The notes under the pieces: generated by a model
Told to the model about the DNA's origin: nothing
Database searches by the model: none
Seen by the model: only the letters and a program-made list of their open reading frames with translations
Part shown: positions 1 to 8,614 of the stretch, piece after piece
Position numbering within the stretch: the stretch's first letter is position 1
How the letters are laid out: every line of letters starts with the position of its first letter
Position numbers and translations under genes: made by a program
Origin: an uncultured Bacteroidales bacterium
Lineage (GTDB): Bacteria > Bacteroidota > Bacteroidia > Bacteroidales > P3
NCBI GenBank assembly: GCA_905233475.1
Contig: CAJOEN010000024.1
Span: 1-63,892 of the forward strand
DNA length: 63,892 nucleotides
Reading direction: 5' to 3'

Positions 1-6
1 CTTTGA

Positions 7-234
7 CAAATTGCTGTTTGGCAAACCACATCATTGCTATATATCAATGCTTTACATTTTTATAATACCGCATCTGATTTTTTATCGGACACCAATAATA
101 TTAAATATACATATGGAGAAGAAAAAGTTGATACACTATACAAAAAACACATATCATCAAAATATATATTTGATTTGGACAAAGGATTTTGCAAAATTGA
201 TACGGATTCTATAATGGAAGGTATTCCTTATTAA
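7..234 (+). CDS. partial or remnant ORF, unrecognised
   Basis: An open frame runs from the left part of the window to a TAA at 232-234, with an in-frame TGA at 4-6 just before it. The only start inside it is a TTG at 34. The peptide is rich in Tyr, Asp, Asn and Lys (for example ending DSIMEGIPY) and has no signal peptide. Its composition resembles the two small lipoproteins that follow, so it may be the 3' end of a third member, either cut by the window edge or broken by the TGA. No family was recognised; a chance ORF is possible. Confidence 0.3.
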   Translation, partial: QIAVWQTTSLLYINALHFYNTASDFLSDTNNIKYTYGEEKVDTLYKKHISSKYIFDLDKGFCKIDTDSIMEGIPY

Positions 235-427
235 ATAATCATGTAGTAACATATTCTCTATGAAACAATAACCCCACACCGCCGCCGTTATAAAAAATGA
301 TGCTAAACGAGTTAAGACATAGAACAAACCCCACTAACACCCCTGCCGGGCGTGCCGCAAGGAGCAGTGCGACAACAACGCCTCAAAACTGCTTTTGTAC
401 AATTATAACCCAAGAATTGAATATATT

Positions 428-952
428 ATGAAATCACGCAACATCTTTTTATTGATTGTTTTCACATTGACAGTATTGTTTCTTTGTTCATGCCATAATG
501 GAAAAAGAAATGATACGATTACGGATACGGATTTTGTAATACTCAACAAATCCTTGTCGGATGAACTTGATACACTCGTGTCGGAACTAGAGAACTTTGA
601 CATCGTATTCAAAGACTTCCTCGAATACTTACATGATGATTTTGACCCGAAAAGATGTAATATCTTGGTAAGTATCTCCATCCATAATATGGATACATTA
701 GTGGATTTCATACAATACGATACTTTGTACAAAGATAAGCTTGAGATTTTCCCTATAGTTGGATCTTTTAAGTCTGCCAATGGTATAACAATACAATTTG
801 CGGATAAAGGGTGGCTCACCAGAGGTGTTTTGTATGAGACGCAACAAGTCTGCCATATATTACCGATATGCTATTTTCATTCCCTAATTAGACCTATGGT
901 GCTACGGAACGGAAAATTGATAATGAACCCGCCGCCTCTATGTGAAAATTAG
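428..952 (+). CDS. small lipoprotein, function unknown
   Basis: A 174-residue protein starting at ATG 428; an upstream in-frame TTG at 395 would put extra residues before the signal peptide and is not used. Residues 1-21 are a lipoprotein signal peptide (hydrophobic run ending FLCSC), with Cys22 the likely acylated residue. The mature part is acidic and Asp/Leu-rich with no domain I recognise. It lies in an A+T-rich stretch with a second small lipoprotein of similar size and probably sits in the envelope. Such unrecognised lipoproteins can be immunity proteins or surface antigens, but nothing here shows a toxin partner. Confidence 0.6.
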   Translation: MKSRNIFLLIVFTLTVLFLCSCHNGKRNDTITDTDFVILNKSLSDELDTLVSELENFDIVFKDFLEYLHDDFDPKRCNILVSISIHNMDTLVDFIQYDTLYKDKLEIFPIVGSFKSANGITIQFADKGWLTRGVLYETQQVCHILPICYFHSLIRPMVLRNGKLIMNPPPLCEN

Positions 953-1096
953 AGCCTCGGGGGCATGTTTGAGACGTTTCTCCCCAAAAGAAGGACCCAA
1001 CTGAAACAATGTTAGGAAATTAAAAACAACGAAAAGTATAAATGACCATTAAATTCAACTTAGGAGAATAAAATTGTAGAAAATTCAAGATAAATC

Positions 1097-1645
1097 ATGG
1101 AACAAAAACATTTAACATTTAGTCTGTTAATTAGTAGTCTTTTGATTATTACGGTTTCCTGCAATACTAATATCAAAGAAGACCATCCTAATACCATATC
1201 TCAACCATTTAAAATTTTACCATGCATAGAAACGGCGTTTTATTATTATATTGACAACTTAAATTGTTATACGTCGGATGGTTGTTATAAGGATTCGACA
1301 GTATATGCAATTGAATTTTTAAAGGGTCTAAAAGGATTTTCGGAAGAAGATTCTCTGATACTTATCTATGGTATAAACTCATGGATGACTACATGTATGA
1401 CTACCGATGGCTTAAAAGGTATTACTAACATAGACAATTATAAAGTTCTACTATTTGATAAGTATAACATCGGTTGTGGCTTTTACAATTCCGATTCTTT
1501 GAAATGGATAAGTTTGGATAGTCTCATAATTTTTAAAGAAACTGTTAAGGAAGGTCTTTTGTTTAAAATCAGTAATGGATATATTGAGCTTTTTGCTGTT
1601 GAACCAAATGATTTTGTGCCGATTCCTGTTGTGGCGGATATGTAA
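1097..1645 (+). CDS. small lipoprotein, function unknown
   Basis: A 182-residue protein. The N-terminus is a typical lipoprotein signal: a hydrophobic stretch at residues 8-20 and the lipobox ITVSC, with Cys22 acylated. The mature domain contains four further Cys (in FYYYIDN-NCYTSDGCYK and TTCMTT contexts), so disulphides are possible in the periplasm or at the surface. No family was recognised. The coding sequence is clearly more A+T-rich than the trigger factor gene that follows, as is the previous lipoprotein, which points to an acquired or fast-evolving pair. A start at 1097 gives the only full signal peptide. Confidence 0.6.
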   Translation: MEQKHLTFSLLISSLLIITVSCNTNIKEDHPNTISQPFKILPCIETAFYYYIDNLNCYTSDGCYKDSTVYAIEFLKGLKGFSEEDSLILIYGINSWMTTCMTTDGLKGITNIDNYKVLLFDKYNIGCGFYNSDSLKWISLDSLIIFKETVKEGLLFKISNGYIELFAVEPNDFVPIPVVADM

Positions 1646-1801
1646 TCATTAGCGATAGAAAGAAGCTTATTAAAAAAAAACAAGAACTCACATTTACAAA
1701 AAACACCCGTTTCGCAGTTACCGGAAAACAAATATACTATAAAGGATATTTAAACGAAACCGTTTGTTCAATGCGCAAGTTGCAACACTATCATAAAAAA
1801 A

Positions 1802-1833
1802 TTTGTTTATTTCGTAAAAAGTTCGTAACTTTG
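1802..1833 (+). promoter_or_regulatory. Bacteroidota-type promoter for tig
   Basis: TTTG at 1802-1805 (-33 box) and TAACTTTG at 1826-1833 (-7 box, consensus TAnnTTTG) are separated by 20 bases, the usual spacing. The predicted RNA start lies near 1840, giving a leader of about 50 bases before the trigger factor ATG. Confidence 0.75.
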
Positions 1834-1890
1834 CAAATTGCTTTAAAAAGCATATAGCATTAGTAATCACAATTATACAAAAATAACAAC

Positions 1891-3246
1891 ATGAATATAA
1901 CAAGAGAAAACGTTGGAAATCTTGAACTTTTGATAAAAGTTGACATCAACGAAACCGATTATTCGGAAAAAGTTACCAAAAAACTGAAAGAGTACCGCCA
2001 AAAGGCTAATATACCGGGATTTAGAAAAGGCACCGCCCCTATGGAACTGATAAACAAGTACTACAAAACTGCCGTTATGGCCGACACCGTTCAGGACACC
2101 CTCAACGAAACTCTTTACAAATATATTGTCGATGAAAAACTCGACCTTTTGGGCACACCAATATCCAACGACGAAAAAACCGGCACCATAGATTTCGGAA
2201 CACAAACCGATTATACTTTCTATTTCGACGCCGCATATTTCCCCAAAATGGACATACAGTGGGACAAAATAGACACCAAGCTGTATCAGGTGAAAGTTGT
2301 AGCCAAAGACATAGACGAACAAATCTCTTCCATTTGCCGCAACTATGGCAAATTCGAAGTCCCCGAACAGATAAACGCCGACGACGACAGCGTTTACGCA
2401 AGTTTTGTGGAACTCGAAAAAGGCGAGAAACCTGCCGAAGCTAAAAGCAAATTTGCCGTGTTTGAGATTTCCAAGATTAAAGACGAGGCAATAAAACAGC
2501 AGTTTATGGGCAAAAAAGCCAACGATGCAGTTACTTTCAACGTTGGCAAGGCTTTCGCCGCCGCCGACATAGAGCAGATTTTCCACCTGCCCGCCGCCGA
2601 GGCAAAAAAATACAAAGCCGACATAGAGCTCACAATCAGCAGCCTGGCACATATCACACCGCACGAGGTCAATCAAGAACTTTTCGACAAAATGTATCCG
2701 GGTGCAGGCATTACAACCGCGGAACAGTTCAAAAAAAGCATAAAGAAAGACATCGAAGACAGCTACGGCAGACAGTGCGAAATAATGTATGTGAACGACG
2801 TTGAAAAATGGCTCCTCGACAATTTCGGCACCGAACTGCCGACCAAATTCCTGCAGCGCTACATAGCTGAACGCAGCGAAAAAGGCACAAGCCACGACGA
2901 TGTAATCAGCAACTGGGAAACCTCGTATCTGCCATCCATCAAAGTCGAGATACTGGAAGAAAACCTCAGCAAAGAAGGCAACATAACTCCATCGCACGCC
3001 GATGTGGTTAATGAAGTGGTTACCATACTGAAACAGCGCGACGCAAAGAAAGACGACGAAAGCGACGAAGATTTCGAGAAACGCATATTGGAAACTGCCG
3101 AAAGTATAGCCAAAGACCGCAAGAACGTGGAACAGATTTTTGGTCGTTTGCGTGGCGAAATGATGTTCAAACTTTTCAGCGAAAAAACAAAACCCACCGC
3201 CGAAAAAATAACCATCAAAGAATTTTTGGAAAAGGCAAGACAGTAA
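1891..3246 (+). CDS. tig: trigger factor chaperone
   Basis: A 451-residue cytoplasmic ribosome-associated chaperone that meets nascent chains at the exit tunnel. The N-terminal ribosome-binding domain carries the signature GFRKGTAP (family form GFRxGKxP) at about residues 45-52, in a region starting MNITRENVGNLELLIKVDI. A divergent middle (FKBP-like) part and a long helical C-terminal arm (about 250-451) follow, ending TIKEFLEKARQ. The length matches Bacteroidota trigger factors, which often have a degenerate PPIase domain. It is monocistronic, with its own promoter and a hairpin terminator downstream. The large antisense ORF on the minus strand across this gene is a shadow. Confidence 0.95.
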   Translation: MNITRENVGNLELLIKVDINETDYSEKVTKKLKEYRQKANIPGFRKGTAPMELINKYYKTAVMADTVQDTLNETLYKYIVDEKLDLLGTPISNDEKTGTIDFGTQTDYTFYFDAAYFPKMDIQWDKIDTKLYQVKVVAKDIDEQISSICRNYGKFEVPEQINADDDSVYASFVELEKGEKPAEAKSKFAVFEISKIKDEAIKQQFMGKKANDAVTFNVGKAFAAADIEQIFHLPAAEAKKYKADIELTISSLAHITPHEVNQELFDKMYPGAGITTAEQFKKSIKKDIEDSYGRQCEIMYVNDVEKWLLDNFGTELPTKFLQRYIAERSEKGTSHDDVISNWETSYLPSIKVEILEENLSKEGNITPSHADVVNEVVTILKQRDAKKDDESDEDFEKRILETAESIAKDRKNVEQIFGRLRGEMMFKLFSEKTKPTAEKITIKEFLEKARQ

Positions 3247-3280
3247 CACCTGAGCATTTTTTTTATTCATAGTTTTTCAT

Positions 3281-3316
3281 GCAGGCGGAGCTTACGAAAA
3301 GCCCGCCTGTTTTGTT
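3281..3316 (+). terminator. rho-independent terminator after tig
   Basis: An inverted repeat CAGGCGG ... CCGCCTG with an additional inner GCTT/AAGC pairing is followed directly by TTTTGTT. It closes the trigger factor transcript before the next promoter at 3357. Confidence 0.65.
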
Positions 3317-3356
3317 AATATCGAAAAAAAAATGCTGTAGTTTAGGAAAAAAAACG

Positions 3357-3364
3357 TAAATTTG
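3357..3364 (+). promoter_or_regulatory. promoter -7 box for transglutaminase-like gene
   Basis: TAAATTTG fits the Bacteroidota TAnnTTTG box. It lies 70 bases before the ATG at 3435; no clear TTTG is seen at -33. Confidence 0.6.
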
Positions 3365-3434
3365 CAAAATCGTTTCTGTCTTGCGCAGAAAACGAATAAA
3401 GAATATAAATGTTTGACAATAAAACCATAAAACA

Positions 3435-5801
3435 ATGAAAAGACTGATTTTGACATTTGCAACATTGCTTGTAACATTAGGCATCAACGCCCAGGAGAGC
3501 ATAATAATTTCCAAGCCCGTTGGCGAATCGGAACTGCCGGGAACATACATTCCCAACTCCGAGAGGGCTACCAGCGTAGTGGCACTTCCGCAGGACGACA
3601 GCCCTGTTGTGGGATACCGCAACATTGGCGTAAAGTCGGGTAACAAGGCCGCCATGGGCAACAAACGTATGCTTGCCCCGGGCGAATCGGTTATTCTTAC
3701 CGTAGAAAACGGCAATATTACCGACGACAGCACGCATATAAGCCTGTCCAATGCCATTGAAAACGCCATAGCAAGAGTTCCGAAATGGCTGCAGTACGAC
3801 CTGCGTTTCAAAATGCGCCGTATGACATCCACCTACCAAACACGTATGGTGCAAATGATAAACAGCACCCCCAAGCAATACCTCGACGAGGTAGCTTACC
3901 AGCTCACCTACCTACCTGCCGAAGTGCTCACCCACACGGCTTTCAATCAGGCTTCGGACTGGAACTATTTGCTTTCCAACGCCCAAATGATATACCTGCA
4001 CGCCGACTCTCTTAAATACGTGCGTATCAAGGAACACGGCGACACCACCACCGGCGACTGGTACACCACCACCGAATACAAAATAAAACAAGGCTCCAAC
4101 TATATCTGGCGCGAAGTGGACCGCTACTACTATTATATGTTCATCGTTATGCCCAAAATCTACGACGAAGCCCTTGTGGTAAGAGACCTTACATCGTACA
4201 GCTCGCAACGCTCGTGGGGATATTTTTGGCGCGACTATCTGTGGAACAACCCCAGCTCCACCAACGAATATCAGAATGTGAATATGTGCGGCTACCCCGC
4301 CGTAAGTTCCTCCGGAGCCCGCGACAGCGTTTGCATCGACACCATACACCGCCTCGGACAGCTTATGCAAATGCCCGAATACCTTTGGGACGAAAGCCCG
4401 AGAATACTGTTTTTCAACCGCAACTACAATTCTTCGCAAAGTGCCTTGGACGTGCTTGGCAACTGGTGTTCGCGTTGCATACCTTGGGACGTTACCTCGG
4501 CCAGCGACTATCGTCCGTCCCACCCCAACCAAATAGCTTGGAAACACGTTGGCAACTGCCACGAGGACGCAATTCTTGTAACCTCTGCCGCCCGTACCGC
4601 CTTGATTCCCTGTATGCACGTGTCCGACAACTGCGACGACCACGTGTGGGCTGCCATACACGACGGTGGCGATGACGTTTGGCACCATTTCGAGTTCTTC
4701 CGTGGAGGCCTCTCGTCAGGCAGACCTTATTATTGGGGAATGACCAATATGCAAGCCAACGGCGGCTACGGTTGGACCAGTTCTTACGTACACGGCGAAG
4801 TGCCCGACGGCAGTCTTCTCAACGTGTCCAAAACCTACTCCAAGGATACCGCCGCCTGTCGCCTGAAAATAACAATTAAAGACCCCTCCGGCAAACCCGT
4901 TGATGGCGTGCGTGTGGAAATATACTCCACAAACTACCAGTACAGCTCCACCAACCCCTATATATTGAGTGCAGGCTATGCTTGGACTAATGCCGAAGGC
5001 GTTGTGGATTTGGTTGTTGGCACACAAAACAAATATTACATGAAAGTTTACCACCCAAAATTCGGCTCTTTCCCCACCACATCGGGACAAGTATATCAAG
5101 TGTGCGCCTCTGCCAACGCATCACCACGGCTAACTTATAGATATACTTTTACTTTCCCCTCTGCAGCATCGGCACTCCGCAACGATGTTACCTGCGACCA
5201 AAACCAGTTCCAAGCCACACAAAGCCTCAATATCAACGCCAAAGCCGAAAACGTTACCACCGACGCGCGTCCATCCGACTGCCAAAACGGACGTTTCTTC
5301 CAACGCACCAACACTCCGAGCAACGTAAGCGTTTATGTGGTTGATGAAAGCAATATAAACAAATTCAAAACTGGAGATATGACAGGCAACGCCGAATACT
5401 ATTTCGGAAATCTCTCCGAAGGCCAATTTGCAGTGCCTGTACACAGCAGCGGAAAAACTTACGTTGTGCTTACAAACAACAATAACTACAGCAACTATGT
5501 AGAACTCAACTACGGCTACGAACTAACAGAGGGTGCCTCTTTCGAGCCGATAACACTGCTGCAAACCGCCGAAGCTACCGAGTTCACGGTTTATCCCAAT
5601 CCGGCCAACGACAAAGTTATCGTTAGCGTAGGCAGCGCTGTGCGTAACGGCGCAATGGTTGAAGTTATCGACATGGCAGGCAGAACCGTTGCCACACAAG
5701 CCGTTGCCGAAGGTTCGGCCACAATAGACATCAGCCGTATGCAAAAAGGCGTGTATATGGTAAAACTCAACGGAAGCGTGCGTAAAATCATCAAAAAATA
5801 A
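3435..5801 (+). CDS. secreted transglutaminase-like protein with type A T9SS sorting domain
   Basis: A 788-residue exported protein. Residues 1-19 form a Sec signal peptide ending INAQ. The middle carries a transglutaminase/protease-like core: Cys375 in a GNCHEDA context and His403 in DDHVWA, followed by an acidic DGGDD stretch (from about Asp410), the Cys-His-Asp layout of that superfamily. An Ig-like or carboxypeptidase-regulatory-like segment follows (about 475-560). The last ~75 residues are a type A T9SS C-terminal domain (FTVYPNPANDK ... KGVYMVKLNG ... KK), so it should cross the outer membrane by T9SS and be processed by PorU. The substrate is unknown. The stop codon abuts the ATG of the next gene, so the three genes to 8058 are probably one transcript. 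Confidence 0.85.
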   Translation: MKRLILTFATLLVTLGINAQESIIISKPVGESELPGTYIPNSERATSVVALPQDDSPVVGYRNIGVKSGNKAAMGNKRMLAPGESVILTVENGNITDDSTHISLSNAIENAIARVPKWLQYDLRFKMRRMTSTYQTRMVQMINSTPKQYLDEVAYQLTYLPAEVLTHTAFNQASDWNYLLSNAQMIYLHADSLKYVRIKEHGDTTTGDWYTTTEYKIKQGSNYIWREVDRYYYYMFIVMPKIYDEALVVRDLTSYSSQRSWGYFWRDYLWNNPSSTNEYQNVNMCGYPAVSSSGARDSVCIDTIHRLGQLMQMPEYLWDESPRILFFNRNYNSSQSALDVLGNWCSRCIPWDVTSASDYRPSHPNQIAWKHVGNCHEDAILVTSAARTALIPCMHVSDNCDDHVWAAIHDGGDDVWHHFEFFRGGLSSGRPYYWGMTNMQANGGYGWTSSYVHGEVPDGSLLNVSKTYSKDTAACRLKITIKDPSGKPVDGVRVEIYSTNYQYSSTNPYILSAGYAWTNAEGVVDLVVGTQNKYYMKVYHPKFGSFPTTSGQVYQVCASANASPRLTYRYTFTFPSAASALRNDVTCDQNQFQATQSLNINAKAENVTTDARPSDCQNGRFFQRTNTPSNVSVYVVDESNINKFKTGDMTGNAEYYFGNLSEGQFAVPVHSSGKTYVVLTNNNNYSNYVELNYGYELTEGASFEPITLLQTAEATEFTVYPNPANDKVIVSVGSAVRNGAMVEVIDMAGRTVATQAVAEGSATIDISRMQKGVYMVKLNGSVRKIIKK

Positions 5802-6815
5802 ATGGTAAAGGTTTCTGTGATACTGCCCGTTTACGGGGTGGCAGAATATATTGAAAAATGTACACTTTCGTTGCTGGCACAGACTTTGGACGACATGGAG
5901 TTTATCTTCGTGGACGACCACGGTCCCGACGATAGCATCGATATTGCCAAACGTACCATAGCCGGACATCCGCGCGAGGAGCAGTTCAGGTTTATGAAAC
6001 CTGAACACAACCTCGGCGCGGGTATGGCACGCAATTTCGCCATTCCCCACGCCCAAGGCCAATACATCGCCTTTGTGGACAGCGACGACTGGGTGGATCC
6101 AACCATGTTCGAAGAGTTGTACAACCAAGCTGTGGCCAATGGCACCACCGATTTGTGTTGCTGTCAGATGCAAAAGGTTTATCCCGATGGCAAAATTGGT
6201 GGCGTGTTGGAAAATCCGCAGGTGGGCAACGGGCTTATTACAGCCGAAAAAAAGAGATTCCTGCTCACGCATTATGTCTCGCTATTTGCTTCATTCATAT
6301 ACAAAAAGGAGTTTGTAACGGACAACGACATACGATTTGCCGAAGACCGTGCCGCCGACGACAGCTATTTTGTATCCTGCGCGTGGATGACGGCAAAAGA
6401 TATTGCATACGTGAACAAGCCGTTTTACAAATATCTTATACGTCCGGGGTCGGTTTGCACTACCAAGGATAGCACCAAATACGAAAAACGCATCTCCGTA
6501 TTCGACAAACTGTTGGCCTATTCGAAAAAGCACGGCATATACGCCGATTTTAAAGAGGAAATCGATTTTATGTACATAAAGAAAGGTTACCTTTCGTCCG
6601 TTACAAACTACATAACAAATTCCACCGACCCACAGAAAGCCACTTTCAACCGCATTTACGAATCTTTCCTCAAACAAGTTCCCGACTATTGCACAAATCG
6701 GTATTACCGTAAAAACAAATCTGTGCGACTTTTGGTGTTCATGCTCAGGCATACTCCCGATTTGGCAATCAGGGTAGTGCGCTTTTGGGCAAAGAAAAAC
6801 AATGTAATAAGTTAG
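5802..6815 (+). CDS. family 2 glycosyltransferase
   Basis: A 337-residue GT-A type glycosyltransferase that would move a sugar from a nucleotide donor to a cell-surface glycan or lipid carrier. The N-terminus has the GT2 pattern VSVILPVYGVAEYIEKC, then VDDHGPDDS (about residues 38-46) and the metal-binding VDSDDWVDP (DxD type, about residues 90-98). There is no transmembrane segment. The ATG begins on the base after the previous stop, and the next gene starts 4 bases after its own stop. Acceptor and donor cannot be told from sequence; glycosylation of surface polysaccharide or of secreted proteins are both possible. Confidence 0.88.
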   Translation: MVKVSVILPVYGVAEYIEKCTLSLLAQTLDDMEFIFVDDHGPDDSIDIAKRTIAGHPREEQFRFMKPEHNLGAGMARNFAIPHAQGQYIAFVDSDDWVDPTMFEELYNQAVANGTTDLCCCQMQKVYPDGKIGGVLENPQVGNGLITAEKKRFLLTHYVSLFASFIYKKEFVTDNDIRFAEDRAADDSYFVSCAWMTAKDIAYVNKPFYKYLIRPGSVCTTKDSTKYEKRISVFDKLLAYSKKHGIYADFKEEIDFMYIKKGYLSSVTNYITNSTDPQKATFNRIYESFLKQVPDYCTNRYYRKNKSVRLLVFMLRHTPDLAIRVVRFWAKKNNVIS

Positions 6816-6819
6816 ACTT

Positions 6820-8058
<1,239 letters not shown>

Positions 8059-8079
8059 AACTTGCCCACGCACAAGCCT

Positions 8080-8300
8080 TTAGTCCTCCTGAAGTCTTTT
8101 CCGCTTCGCTATCGAAAAGTCCAGTGGACTTTTCTTCACCGTCCTTAAAAGAAGGAACTTGGTCCGCACCCATGCCCAATTAGTCCAAACACAAACCCAC
8201 ACAAAACGTCGTAGCCCAAACAAGTTCCCCCTCCTGAGGGGGCAAGGGGGAGTAAAAAAACCTGAGGAGGCCGGGAGAAGTAAAAAAAACTCTCTGGAGA
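8080..8300. repeat. dispersed C/G-rich intergenic repeat, block R1
   Basis: The 8059-8350 intergenic stretch has no gene. It holds tracts matching, in inverted orientation, blocks at 61008-61285 and 61789-61857 and, in the same orientation, 10483-10588. Shared pieces include CAAACAAGTTCC, CCTCCTGAGGGGG, GCAAGGGGGAG followed by an A run, and two degenerate repeats of the GGGAGAAGTAAAA type. Small palindromes (CCTCCTGAGG, CTTTTCGATAGCGAAGCGG nearby) could form RNA hairpins, and the block may also end the upstream transcript. Confidence 0.7.
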
Positions 8301-8354
8301 AGCAGGGTGAGTAAAAAAAATAAAAAAAAAATTCTATCGTATTAAAAAATATCG

Positions 8355-8362
8355 TATATTTG
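8355..8362 (+). promoter_or_regulatory. promoter -7 box for paralog A
   Basis: TATATTTG fits TAnnTTTG and is followed by GCA, as is usual in this genome. The nearest downstream long gene starts at 8615, implying a leader near 245 bases. Confidence 0.65.
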
Positions 8363-8614
8363 CAATTGTAAAAAAAATAACAAAAAATGTATAAACAGAT
8401 TGATAATCAAGTATTTAAAATATTTGCACATATCATATATATGTGCAAACACCTGATTACCAGTATACTACCCTCTCTACCATTCAAACCCATGATTACC
8501 AGTAAATTATACACATATCCAACTACACTTTCGTGTGCAGAAGTCGCTACGGAACCAATATTTATTTTGCCAACAAGAAACATATAATAAAAAAATAATA
8601 ATAGCATACATAAA
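8363..8614 (+). promoter_or_regulatory. long 5' leader with hairpin and direct repeats
   Basis: The leader of paralog A contains a perfect 11-base inverted repeat (TTTGCACATAT at 8423-8433, ATATGTGCAAA at 8439-8449) and a 12-base direct repeat TGATTACCAGTA at 8454-8465 and 8493-8504. A 66-codon ORF (8387-8587) spans it but has no recognisable product. The leader may be a regulator-binding or attenuation region. Confidence 0.45.

Noticed and set aside
1873-3270. 465-codon minus-strand ORF across trigger factor
   Set aside because: It is wholly antisense to tig, whose protein matches a known family across its length; the antisense product is rich in Phe, Val, Tyr and Cys, as expected of a shadow.
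8387-8587. 66-codon ORF in the leader of paralog A
   Set aside because: It has no ribosome-binding site of note, no recognisable family and spans the hairpin and direct repeats; kept only as a possible leader peptide.
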